Source: Simkania sp.
GTDB lineage: Bacteria > Chlamydiota > Chlamydiia > Chlamydiales > Simkaniaceae
Direction: 5' to 3'
Length of the DNA stretch: 7,943 nucleotides
Assembly (NCBI GenBank): GCA_028281425.1
Contig: JANQJX010000082.1
Span: 1 to 7,943, forward strand
The first letter of the stretch is position 1; every line of letters begins with the position of its first letter. The position numbers and the translations under genes were made by a program. A model generated the notes under the pieces. It worked only from the letters and a program-made list of their open reading frames with translations, was not told the DNA's origin and searched no databases. Below are positions 1-6,251 of the stretch, piece by piece.

Positions 1-117
1 CATCTTAAGGATTCTATATCTATGGAAATTAGGAGATTTTATCTGAAAGATGCGAAAGTTGGGCTAGTAGGAAGCAGCGATGCATGCTTAACTCTCCAAG
101 TGCTGCTAAAGCACTAG

Positions 118-225
118 GGAATCCTCTTCGTTTACGGAGAGGAGGATGTCAACATTGATCATTTTCCGGTTGCTGTTTGTCAAAACCATAAAGGACCTTC
201 CTTGAACTGGAAAGTCATCGTCTAA
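118..225 (+). pseudogene. Probable decayed DDE transposase fragment (IS982/IS4-like)
   Basis: Frame 1 encodes the peptide IDHFPVAVCQNHK at 154-192. This resembles the block around the first catalytic aspartate of IS982-type DDE transposases (pattern I-D-S-F-P-V/I-x-V-C-x-N), which I recognise from memory. The frame is closed by stops at 115 and 223. The rest of the transposase, including the second Asp and the Glu, is not found downstream, so this can only be a small relic. The resemblance fades just where the inverted repeat at 190 begins, so the gene may have been broken by that element. With only about 13 matching residues, chance similarity is possible. Confidence 0.35.
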
Positions 226-363
226 AGATCTTTTCTCCTTAGGCCTTAAGATAAGTCGCATCTCCTTTTGCTCTCTAAGGGTCTAGTGAATTTGCATCTT
301 TCACAATTTTCGAAGAAAATCTCAATGGATCTGAACAATTTTTCAGTTCAAGGCAGGTCCCTT
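190..363. repeat. MITE-like segment bounded by an imperfect 26-bp inverted repeat
   Basis: Positions 190-215 and the reverse complement of 338-363 match at 22 of 26 positions without gaps. The core CCTTGAACTG is identical, with AAAGGACCTT against AAGGGACCTG outside it. The enclosed interval of about 122 bp is non-coding with several stops. A short non-coding segment bounded by long terminal inverted repeats is what a miniature inverted-repeat transposable element looks like. I see no clean target-site duplication: the flanks are CAT on the left and GATG on the right, which are themselves nearly inverted. It could instead be two inverted relics of one larger element, since both arms read KGPxLN in the same frame, or part of a structured RNA. 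Confidence 0.45.
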
Positions 364-397
364 GATGCTGCGCTATGGAGAAAATTGGTAGCAATTT

Positions 398-413
398 GGG
401 GTTTGGGGTGGGG
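398..413 (+). other. G-rich run (GGGG-TTT-GGGG-T-GGGG)
   Basis: Three tracts of four guanines are separated by 3-nt and 1-nt spacers, with a further GG at 386-387. This stands out in an AT-rich sequence. Three strong tracts plus one GG fit a two-layer intramolecular G-quadruplex at most, or an intermolecular one. It lies just past the hemW stop codon, and the hemW read-through transcript would carry the C-rich complement. TAGC (389-392) and GCTA (413-416) flank the run as a 4-bp inverted repeat. Confidence 0.4.
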
Positions 414-445
414 CTATTAGATGCACTCTAGGACAAAGGGGAATA

Positions 446-1549
446 TCAAATCACAAGCCTTTCAGCAACACTATCATAAAAGAGAAGTCCTTGCTTAGTC
501 AGACAAATGGAAGACTCTTTTTTTTCTAAAAACCCTTCTTTAATAAGAGAGGCAATTTCAAATAGAGTCTCTTTGTAAAGAGAAAAGGATGAAAGATCAA
601 TGCCAGAAAGAAGACGTAGGCCAATTGCTAAACGTTCATGAAGGGCTTTAATGCCACTTAAATGCTCATTAAAGTGGGTAGGGTCTTCTTTATTTGCAAC
701 CTTTTTGAGATACCGTTCCAAATGGGGAACATTTTGAAATCGTCTTCCTTGGAAGTAGCTAAATGCTGAAGGACCCATTCCAATAGAGTGACGGTAGGTC
801 CAATAGCCTATATTATGAGTAGACTCATATCCTTCCTTAGCAAAGGCAGAGATTTCATACCTTGTGAGCTCCATCTCTTCGAGTTTTTTAAGGGCCATCT
901 CAAGCATTTCTAATCCTTCTTCATTTGAAGGAAGATGAGGGCGTAGGGTTGATTTTTTTTTGAAAAAAACCGTTTGTTTTTCAAAAGTCAAGTTGTAAAG
1001 AGAGAGATGAGAGATAGGAAGAAAAGAAAGATGGGCTAAAGAGTTTTTAAAACTTTCAAGAGTTTGGAAAGGGATTTCACTCATCAAATCGATCGAGATA
1101 TTTTCTAAGCCTCTTGCATAGGTTAGTTCAATGGCTTGAATCCCTTCTTTTGCGTTATGGTGTCGTCCTAAAACTTGAAGAAGATGATCATCAAAGGACT
1201 GGATTCCGATGCTGAGACGATTGACTCCAATTTCTTTTAATCGATCGATAAGAGAGCAACAGATATGTTCTGGGTTGGCTTCTACTGTCACTTCAAGAGA
1301 GGGGGCTAAATGGAGGTTTTTACATTTTTTTAAAAGGGTTGCAATGATTTCTGGATAAAGTGAAGGTGTTCCTCCACCAAAATAGATGGAGACAATCAGA
1401 TCTTTTTCAAAGAGAGGAAGGCGATATTCAAACTCTTGTAAAAGGGCTTCTTTCAAAAGGGAAGCTTTTTTGGTATCGGCTGGAAGCACGAAAAAATGAC
1501 AGTAGGGACATTTACGTGTGCAAAAAGGAAAATGAAAATAGAGAGACAT
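446..1549 (-). CDS. hemW: HemW-like radical SAM protein (heme chaperone; often annotated as oxygen-independent coproporphyrinogen III oxidase)
   Basis: This is a 367-residue cytoplasmic radical SAM protein. The [4Fe-4S]/SAM motif CTRKCPYCHF starts at residue 10 (Cys10, Cys14, Cys17). Further family blocks are GGGTPS (58-63), VEANPE (89-94) and RLSIGIQSFDD (111-121). At 245-250 is HNIGYW, the HNxxYW signature associated with heme binding in HemW. True HemN has a fourth nearby cysteine (CxxxCxxCxC) and is usually longer (about 450 residues). Here the position is Phe, so the HemW subfamily is preferred: a heme carrier rather than the oxidase. That assignment rests on family knowledge and is not proven here. 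I chose the start at 1549 because it gives MSLYFHFPFC and a TAATG junction with the upstream gene; an in-frame ATG at 1555 would add two residues. No Shine-Dalgarno is evident, so translation is probably coupled to the upstream gene. Confidence 0.88.
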   Translation of the reverse strand: MSLYFHFPFCTRKCPYCHFFVLPADTKKASLLKEALLQEFEYRLPLFEKDLIVSIYFGGGTPSLYPEIIATLLKKCKNLHLAPSLEVTVEANPEHICCSLIDRLKEIGVNRLSIGIQSFDDHLLQVLGRHHNAKEGIQAIELTYARGLENISIDLMSEIPFQTLESFKNSLAHLSFLPISHLSLYNLTFEKQTVFFKKKSTLRPHLPSNEEGLEMLEMALKKLEEMELTRYEISAFAKEGYESTHNIGYWTYRHSIGMGPSAFSYFQGRRFQNVPHLERYLKKVANKEDPTHFNEHLSGIKALHERLAIGLRLLSGIDLSSFSLYKETLFEIASLIKEGFLEKKESSICLTKQGLLFYDSVAERLVI

Positions 1550-2010
1550 TACCATGAATCAGATTCAGGATCTTCTAAAATTCCACGGCGCCATCGGTTT
1601 CTATCACTAAAAGGATCGTCATCGTCATCAAAAGAGGTATTTTCATTTGTATCTTGTTCAGAAAGTGTATTGCTAGAAGTATCGTAATAAGTCACTTCGG
1701 TATCTAGTTCAAGGCCCATTTCTGTCATTTCACTATTTTCTCCTCCATCGACTTCAAGACCTGTCATTGTATGAGGGTCATGATAGGCTTGTCTTGCTTG
1801 AGGGTTTCTTTTGGGAATACTAAACTTTTCAACATCTCCGCTTTCTTTTAAAAGACGTAGCCTTTCTTTTTCTTCTTCGAGTTTTTTTTCTATGGCTTCG
1901 ATTTCTTTTTTATGTTTTTCAATATCTTTTTTAGGTACAAGGCCCAATTTTAACCATTGCTTAAGATCTTGCAATTCGATTTCTATTTTTTTTAATCTTT
2001 CACTCTTCAT
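1549..2010 (-). CDS. CT053-like hypothetical protein: N-terminal coiled coil, acidic C-terminal tail
   Basis: I cannot assign a biochemical function. From ATG 2010 the protein has 153 residues with no signal peptide or membrane segment. Residues 1-57 are a highly charged Lys/Glu helix with heptad-like Leu/Ile spacing, probably a coiled coil, with LKQWLKLGLVPKKDIEKHKK at 16-35. Residues 60-125 are polar and probably disordered. Residues 128-132 are five aspartates, followed by the Arg/Trp-rich end (DRNRWRRGILEDP at 136-148). Its position between hemW and divergent sucA matches C. trachomatis CT053. I recall CT053 being tested as a type III secretion substrate in a heterologous Yersinia assay; whether that applies here is unknown. 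An in-frame TTG at 2052 would add 14 residues (LPYSFERKKLNIS after the initiator), but it is a weaker start codon, so ATG 2010 is preferred although it has no clear Shine-Dalgarno. The stop overlaps the hemW start by one base. Confidence 0.75.
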   Translation of the reverse strand: MKSERLKKIEIELQDLKQWLKLGLVPKKDIEKHKKEIEAIEKKLEEEKERLRLLKESGDVEKFSIPKRNPQARQAYHDPHTMTGLEVDGGENSEMTEMGLELDTEVTYYDTSSNTLSEQDTNENTSFDDDDDPFSDRNRWRRGILEDPESDSW

Positions 2011-2082
2011 GCTTATATTCAATTTTTTACGTTCAAAAGAATAGGGTAGCAACTGCTCTAAAAAAAGAAAAGTCCCGATCTC

Positions 2083-2101
2083 ATTTCATCTATACTGCTT
2101 C
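2083..2101 (+). promoter_or_regulatory. Candidate sucA promoter (-10 TATACT) with element shared with lpdA
   Basis: TATACT at 2091-2096 matches the sigma70/sigma66 -10 consensus at five of six positions. It would put the transcription start near 2103, giving a leader of about 86 nt. No good -35 is present; the region upstream is A-rich (2060-2071). The string ATTTC-atc-TATACTGCTTC recurs before lpdA as ATTTC-g-TATACTGCTTC at 6252-6268. On the opposite strand the same bases read GCAGTATAGA, whose TATAGA could serve as a -10 for the divergent CT053-like/hemW operon, so the promoters may overlap. A weaker alternative -10, TATGCT, lies at 2155-2160. Confidence 0.4.
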
Positions 2102-2102
2102 G

Positions 2103-2130
2103 ATTTCTTTTTTTCTAATTAAAAAGAAAT
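2103..2130. repeat. Perfect 10-bp inverted repeat (hairpin) in the sucA leader
   Basis: ATTTCTTTTT (2103-2112) and AAAAAGAAAT (2121-2130) are exact reverse complements around an 8-nt loop. If the TATACT promoter is used, the stem would form almost exactly at the 5' end of the sucA mRNA. A 5'-end stem can protect a transcript from decay. The stem is nearly all A:T and sits between divergent genes, so a terminator role is unlikely. Confidence 0.5.
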
Positions 2131-2156
2131 TTAGTAGACGATAAACAAAGAAAGTA

Positions 2157-2166
2157 TGCTATAGCA
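2157..2166. repeat. Perfect 10-bp palindrome TGCTATAGCA upstream of sucA
   Basis: TGCTATAGCA equals its own reverse complement. It lies 8 bp before the sucA Shine-Dalgarno and overlaps the alternative -10 TATGCT. It could be a dimeric-repressor operator half-site pair, or chance. No second copy was noticed in the window. Confidence 0.3.
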
Positions 2167-2173
2167 AGGAATT

Positions 2174-2181
2174 GGGGGTGA
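2174..2181 (+). promoter_or_regulatory. Ribosome binding site of sucA
   Basis: GGGGGTGA pairs with the 16S anti-Shine-Dalgarno over eight bases (one G:U pair replacing A:U in GGAGGTGA). It ends 7 nt before ATG 2189. It fixes the sucA start and is the strongest Shine-Dalgarno in front of a full-length gene here. Confidence 0.8.
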
Positions 2182-2188
2182 AGCTTAA

Positions 2189-4918
2189 ATGTCTTGCGAT
2201 CGTTTTGAATATGCCAATTATACAAATTTAACTTATATTGAAAACCTTTATGCCGAGTATCTTAAAAATCCATCTCATGTAGATCCTTCATGGCAGAGGT
2301 TTTTTGAAGGTATGGCTTTTGGAGCTGAACTTCAAAAAACTCCTTTTTCTCAGACGGGAGGAGAAAAAGATGAGATGCGAGTGACTCGTTTGATTGATGC
2401 TTACCGCACTTATGGATATTTAGCTGCTTCTTTTAATCCTCTTGATCCTCATCCGCCAAAAATAGAGCAAATCCCTCACTTCAATTTAGAGAAGATGGGG
2501 TTTTCCTTAAAAGAACAAAAAAATTCCTTTCCTACTTTAGGACTTCTTAAAGAAAAAAGAGCTTCTCTTGAGAAGATGATTGAAGTTCTTCAAAATATTT
2601 ATACAGGTTATGTGGGGTATGAATACATGTTTATTGCTTCTTCAGAAGTGAAAACATTTATTCAAAAAAAGATTGAGACTCAAGAAGAAAGCCTTTTTTC
2701 TAAACAAAAGAAAATAGATCTTTTTTCTTTTCTCTATACTTCAGAGACTTTTGAGACTTTCATCCATAGAAATTATCCAGGACAAACACGTTTTTCTATT
2801 GAAGGAGGGGAAACATTGCTTCCTATGCTCAAAGAATTGATCGATCAAGCAGGGGAAAAGGGGATAGAAAATATTGTTATGGGAATGTCCCATCGTGGAA
2901 GGCTCAACGTTTTAGCTCACATTTTTCACAAATCTTATCGAGATATTTTTTATGAATTGGAGCCTCATTATCAATCTCCTTCTTTTGAAATGTCAGATGA
3001 TGTTGCCTATCACAAAGGAGATGAAAGGACTATAGAAACAGAAAAAAAACAGAAAGTTCATTTATCATTAATTGCAAATGCAAGTCATCTCGAATCGAAT
3101 GACCCTATTGTTGAAGGGATGAGTTATGCTTATAGCCAAAAAAATCATCAAGGAAATGCCAAAAAAGTTCTTCCTTTGCTTCTTCATGGGGATGCCTCCG
3201 TTGCAGGCCAAGGCGTTGTCTATGAAGTGATGCAATTTGCTAAAATAAAAGGGTATAAAACAGGAGGAACCATTCATATCGTTGTGAATAATCATGTTGG
3301 TTTTACAGCAAACCCCTATGAATCGAGATCCACTTTTTTTGCAACAGATTTAGCCAAAGCATTTGAAGCCCCTATTTTTCATGTGAATGCTGAAGATCCT
3401 GAAAGTTGCATGAAAGCTTGCGTACTTGCTCTTTTAGTGCGGCAAGAATTTGGGTGCGATGTTTTTATCGACTTTAACTGCTATCGTAAATATGGCCACA
3501 ATGAGGGAGATGAACCCAGATTTACACAGCCTTTGCTCTATCACATCATCCAAAAAAAAGAAAAGATCTGTGATATCTACAAAAATAAGGTGATGAAAGA
3601 GGGTTTGATCTCTGAAGAGGAGATAGGAGGAGTTCAAAAAGAGGTTCAAAAAAAATTAGAAGCAGAACTTAAAATTGTTAAAAAAGAGGCCAAAACGGAA
3701 AAAGAGATCCAACATGTAGATAAAAAAGCCCCTTTTTCTCCTCAAATAGAAACAGGGGTGTCGCTAGAAATTCTTAAAAAGCTTGGAGAAAAATGTTTTT
3801 GCATTCCCAAAGAATTTCGTCCCTATCCTAAAATCAAGAGAATTTTCGAAGATAGACTTAAAATGCTTAATTCTGATCCTAAGGAATATGTTGTTGATTG
3901 GGCTCTTGCGGAATATCTTGCTTATGCCACGCTTTTAACTGAAAATATTTCTGTACGTATTTCAGGGCAAGATTCAGGACGGGGAACTTTTTCTCATAGG
4001 CATGCGATTCTCACCGATCAGGAAGATGAAACTCTTTATCTTCCCCTTTGTCATCTTCAAGAAGAGCAAGCCTCCTTTGGAGTTTATAATTCACCTCTTT
4101 CTGAGTATGGGATCCTTGGTTTTGAATATGGATATAGCTTAGTTTCTCCATATGCTTTAACCATTTGGGAAGCTCAATATGGCGATTTTGCGAATGGAGC
4201 ACAGATTATTATCGATCAATATCTTGTCAGTGGCGAGCAAAAATGGAAAAATATTTCTTCTTTGACTCTTCTTCTTCCCCATGGGTACGAAGGGGCTGGG
4301 CCCGAGCATTCATCGGGACGTCTTGAACGCTTTTTGCAGCTTGCTGCGACACGTAATCTTTGTATTACAATGATCACAACTGCAAGCCAATTTTTTCACC
4401 TTTTGCGTCGCCAAGGGCTTGATGCCGATCACAAACCCCTTATCATATTTACTCCTAAAAAAATGCTCCGTTTTATTCCTTCTCTTAGCTGTTTAAAAGA
4501 TTTTGAGACAGGCACTTCTTTTCAAGAGGTGATCGATGATCCCTATCTTATAGAAAAGGCCAAGCGTCTTTTATTTTGTTCGGGAAAAGTCTATTACGAC
4601 TTAGCCGAGGAAAGGGAAAAAAGAAAAGAAAAGGAAATTGCTTTGATTCGCATTGAACAGCTCTATCCTTTGAATCTCGAAGAAATCAAAAAAATTTTAG
4701 ATAAATATCAAGGCTTTAAAGAGTGCTTGTGGGTTCAAGAAGAGCATAGAAATATGGGAGCATGGGAATTTATTTCTCACCAGTTTAAAAAGCTTCTTCC
4801 AGAAAATATCCATTTTCGCTATGTCGGAAGGAAAAGAAGTGCATCGACTGCCACAGGTTCAAAAGCGTTGCACAGATTTGAATTTGCCAAATTTTTAAAC
4901 GAGGCTTTTGAAAGTTAA
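2189..4918 (+). CDS. sucA: 2-oxoglutarate dehydrogenase E1 component
   Basis: SucA is the thiamine-diphosphate-dependent E1 that decarboxylates 2-oxoglutarate and transfers the succinyl group to the lipoyl arm of SucB, in the cytoplasm. The 909 residues are near the usual length (E. coli SucA is about 933). In order: the E1o N-terminal block YIENLYAEYLKNPSHVDPSW (16-35); SHRGRLNVL (234-242); the ThDP/Mg motif HGDASVAGQG (333-342) completed by NNHVGFT (367-373); YGHNEGDEP (435-443); the transketolase-type pyrimidine domain with SGQDSGRGTFSHRH (592-605), EYGILGFEYGYS (639-650) and EAQYGDFANGAQ (661-672); HGYEGAGPEHSSGRLERF (698-715); and the C-terminal block QEEHRNMGAW (850-859), where Pro is more usual than His853. 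No break or missing catalytic block is seen. It starts at a strong ribosome binding site, and sucB follows after 6 bp in the same operon. The start is divergent from the CT053-like gene. Confidence 0.97.
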   Translation: MSCDRFEYANYTNLTYIENLYAEYLKNPSHVDPSWQRFFEGMAFGAELQKTPFSQTGGEKDEMRVTRLIDAYRTYGYLAASFNPLDPHPPKIEQIPHFNLEKMGFSLKEQKNSFPTLGLLKEKRASLEKMIEVLQNIYTGYVGYEYMFIASSEVKTFIQKKIETQEESLFSKQKKIDLFSFLYTSETFETFIHRNYPGQTRFSIEGGETLLPMLKELIDQAGEKGIENIVMGMSHRGRLNVLAHIFHKSYRDIFYELEPHYQSPSFEMSDDVAYHKGDERTIETEKKQKVHLSLIANASHLESNDPIVEGMSYAYSQKNHQGNAKKVLPLLLHGDASVAGQGVVYEVMQFAKIKGYKTGGTIHIVVNNHVGFTANPYESRSTFFATDLAKAFEAPIFHVNAEDPESCMKACVLALLVRQEFGCDVFIDFNCYRKYGHNEGDEPRFTQPLLYHIIQKKEKICDIYKNKVMKEGLISEEEIGGVQKEVQKKLEAELKIVKKEAKTEKEIQHVDKKAPFSPQIETGVSLEILKKLGEKCFCIPKEFRPYPKIKRIFEDRLKMLNSDPKEYVVDWALAEYLAYATLLTENISVRISGQDSGRGTFSHRHAILTDQEDETLYLPLCHLQEEQASFGVYNSPLSEYGILGFEYGYSLVSPYALTIWEAQYGDFANGAQIIIDQYLVSGEQKWKNISSLTLLLPHGYEGAGPEHSSGRLERFLQLAATRNLCITMITTASQFFHLLRRQGLDADHKPLIIFTPKKMLRFIPSLSCLKDFETGTSFQEVIDDPYLIEKAKRLLFCSGKVYYDLAEEREKRKEKEIALIRIEQLYPLNLEEIKKILDKYQGFKECLWVQEEHRNMGAWEFISHQFKKLLPENIHFRYVGRKRSASTATGSKALHRFEFAKFLNEAFES

Positions 4919-4924
4919 ATCAAG

Positions 4925-6097
4925 ATGAAAATGGAAATTAAAGTTCCAAGTGTTGGAGAATCGGTGACTGAGGCGGTTGTCTCCCTTATTATCAAACCGA
5001 ATGGCTCTTTTGTTCATAAAGATGAAGAGATTATCGAATTAGAAACCGATAAAGTGAATCAGGTTGTTTATGCTCCTGAATCGGGTCTTTTAAATCTTAC
5101 GGTGAATATCGATGAAAGTGTCACAATTGGACAGGTGATCGGTTCTATTGATACAAAGCAGAAAGAGACGCAAGAGAGTCAAAAGCAATCCCAACCTCCT
5201 AAGGAAAAAGAAAGCCCCCCTGAAAAAAAAGAGATTGAAGAGCCTTTAAAAAAAGCTACTTCTGAGCCTTTGCAAGACAAAGCACGTCTAAGTGTCTCTT
5301 CTTTTCTCAATTCTTTAGAAGAACAAGACCCCTCATCATCTTCTCAAGTGCCCCCACCTCCTTCTTCTATGATAAGGGAAGAAAAAACAAAAGGGGAGAA
5401 AAAGGAAAAGCGGAAAAGAATGAGTGGGTTACGCCGCATCATTGCGAAAAAACTTGTCGAAGTTAAAAATCAAACCGCCATGCTTACCACCTTTAATGAA
5501 GTGGACATGTCAGCTGTTATGGGAATTCGCTCTCGGGAAAAAGATTCCTTTTTAAAAAGACAGGGTGTGAAACTTGGTTTTATGTCCTTTTTTGTGAAGG
5601 CCACTGTTGCGGCCCTCAAAGAATTGCCCGAAGTGCATGCCTTTATTGAAGGAGATGAGATCGTCTATCAGACTTCCTACGACATTGGGATTTCGGTTTC
5701 AACAGATAAGGGACTCATGGTACCCGTTTTGCGTTCTTGTGATCTACTTTCTTTTGCTGGCATTGAAAAAGAGATTCAAAATTATGCAAAAAAGGCTCGT
5801 AGCGGTTCGATTGCCATTGAAGATTTACAAGGAGGAAGCTTTACCATTACCAATGGAGGAGTCTTTGGTTCGATGCTTTCAACCCCTATTTTAAATCCTC
5901 CTCAAAGTGCTATTTTAGGGATGCACAATATTGTTAAACGTCCGATTGTGATTGAAGATAAAGTTGTGATTCGTCCGATCATGTATCTTGCTTTAAGCTA
6001 TGACCATCGCATTGTGGATGGAAAAGAGGCGGTAACTTTTCTTGTGAGGGTGAAGGAGATGCTTGAAAAACCAGACCGTCTATTATACCAACTTTAA
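4925..6097 (+). CDS. sucB: Dihydrolipoyllysine succinyltransferase, E2 of 2-oxoglutarate dehydrogenase
   Basis: SucB forms the E2 core, carries the succinyl group on lipoate and passes it to CoA. Residues 1-76 are a lipoyl domain with ETDKVN at 40-45; Lys43 is the expected lipoylated residue. Residues 77-164 are a Lys/Glu/Pro/Ser-rich linker (poly-Pro PPPP at 143-146). The catalytic acyltransferase domain starts near MSGLRRIIAKKL (166-177) and includes GFMSFFVKA (218-226), FTITNGGVFGSMLSTPI (306-322), LNPPQSAILGMH (323-334) and the active-site motif DHRIVDG (360-366; His361, Asp365). The E3/E1-binding domain normally lying between lipoyl and catalytic domains is not recognisable; only ARLSVSSFLNSLEE (120-133) is weakly reminiscent. 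At 390 residues it is slightly shorter than E. coli SucB (about 405). ATG 4925 is chosen for operon spacing; ATG 4931 would drop two residues. The Shine-Dalgarno is weak, so coupling to sucA is likely. Confidence 0.95.
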   Translation: MKMEIKVPSVGESVTEAVVSLIIKPNGSFVHKDEEIIELETDKVNQVVYAPESGLLNLTVNIDESVTIGQVIGSIDTKQKETQESQKQSQPPKEKESPPEKKEIEEPLKKATSEPLQDKARLSVSSFLNSLEEQDPSSSSQVPPPPSSMIREEKTKGEKKEKRKRMSGLRRIIAKKLVEVKNQTAMLTTFNEVDMSAVMGIRSREKDSFLKRQGVKLGFMSFFVKATVAALKELPEVHAFIEGDEIVYQTSYDIGISVSTDKGLMVPVLRSCDLLSFAGIEKEIQNYAKKARSGSIAIEDLQGGSFTITNGGVFGSMLSTPILNPPQSAILGMHNIVKRPIVIEDKVVIRPIMYLALSYDHRIVDGKEAVTFLVRVKEMLEKPDRLLYQL

Positions 6098-6199
6098 TCA
6101 TTCATTCACCTTAAGCAAAACGAGGGATAGACACAGTGGGAGGTTTTGAAACTTCGATTGAAAAGTCAATGAAGGTAAGAAAACGGAGTTATATTGAGT

Positions 6200-6218
6200 G
6201 AAATATTGCGAATATTTC
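6200..6218. repeat. Perfect 8-bp inverted repeat with 3-nt loop
   Basis: GAAATATT (6200-6207) and AATATTTC (6211-6218) pair exactly around GCG. Seven of eight pairs are A:T and no T-run follows, so it is a poor terminator. It lies 40 bp upstream of the candidate lpdA -10, so an operator role is conceivable. Function is unknown. Confidence 0.45.
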
Positions 6219-6251
6219 TACTTTCATTGAAATTCAAAAAATTTAACCCCT

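Larger units (their letters stand above)
1..445. other. Gene-poor region with decayed mobile-element debris
   Basis: No intact coding region is visible on either strand. Plus-strand frame 1 is interrupted by stops at 115, 223, 247 and 418. It still contains a transposase-like stretch near 154-192 and a 31-codon open piece from an ATG at 325 whose product I do not recognise. The region also holds the 190-363 inverted repeat, short hairpins (AGTGCT/AGCACT at 99-104 and 110-115; a 9-bp stem with one G:U pair at 121-129 and 139-147), a 10-bp palindrome AAAGATCTTT at 224-233 and a G-run at 398-413. The best reading is old mobile-element material beside the 3' end of hemW. No clear rho-independent terminator for hemW (leftward) was found here. 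Confidence 0.6.

Noticed and set aside
44..303. Ten-base inverted match TGAAAGATGC (44-53) / GCATCTTTCA (294-303)
   Set aside because: Short, far apart and not extended beyond about 13 bp with a mismatch; expected by chance in a sequence of this length and composition.
325..420. 31-codon ORF (ATG 325 to TAG 418) in the left flank
   Set aside because: It has no good Shine-Dalgarno, overlaps the right arm of the inverted repeat and the G-run, and its product is not recognisable; treated as chance open frame in debris.
446..1549. Calling the radical SAM gene hemN (coproporphyrinogen III oxidase)
   Set aside because: Length, absence of the fourth cysteine after CxxxCxYC, and the HNxxYW motif favour HemW.
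1360..2044. Plus-strand open frames of 63-77 codons (1360-1557, 1496-1687, 1811-2044)
   Set aside because: They lie antisense to hemW and the CT053-like gene, have no recognisable motifs and show the composition expected of mirror frames of Lys/Glu-rich genes.
2008..2052. TTG start at 2052 for the CT053-like protein (167 residues)
   Set aside because: ATG 2010 gives the natural MKSERLKKIE beginning of the charged helix. The extra 14 residues are unlike the rest and would need a rarer start codon without a clear Shine-Dalgarno.
3068..4202. Minus-strand open frames at 3068-3295, 3434-3649 and 4011-4202
   Set aside because: They lie within sucA, which has continuous family motifs through these positions. 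No motifs or ribosome binding sites support the antisense frames.
5607..5894. Plus-strand 95-codon frame inside sucB
   Set aside because: It is an out-of-frame reading of the conserved catalytic domain of SucB.
6152..6174. Possible terminator after sucB (CTTC-g-ATTG / CAAT-GAAG)
   Set aside because: The stem has a bulge and is weak, and no T-run follows.
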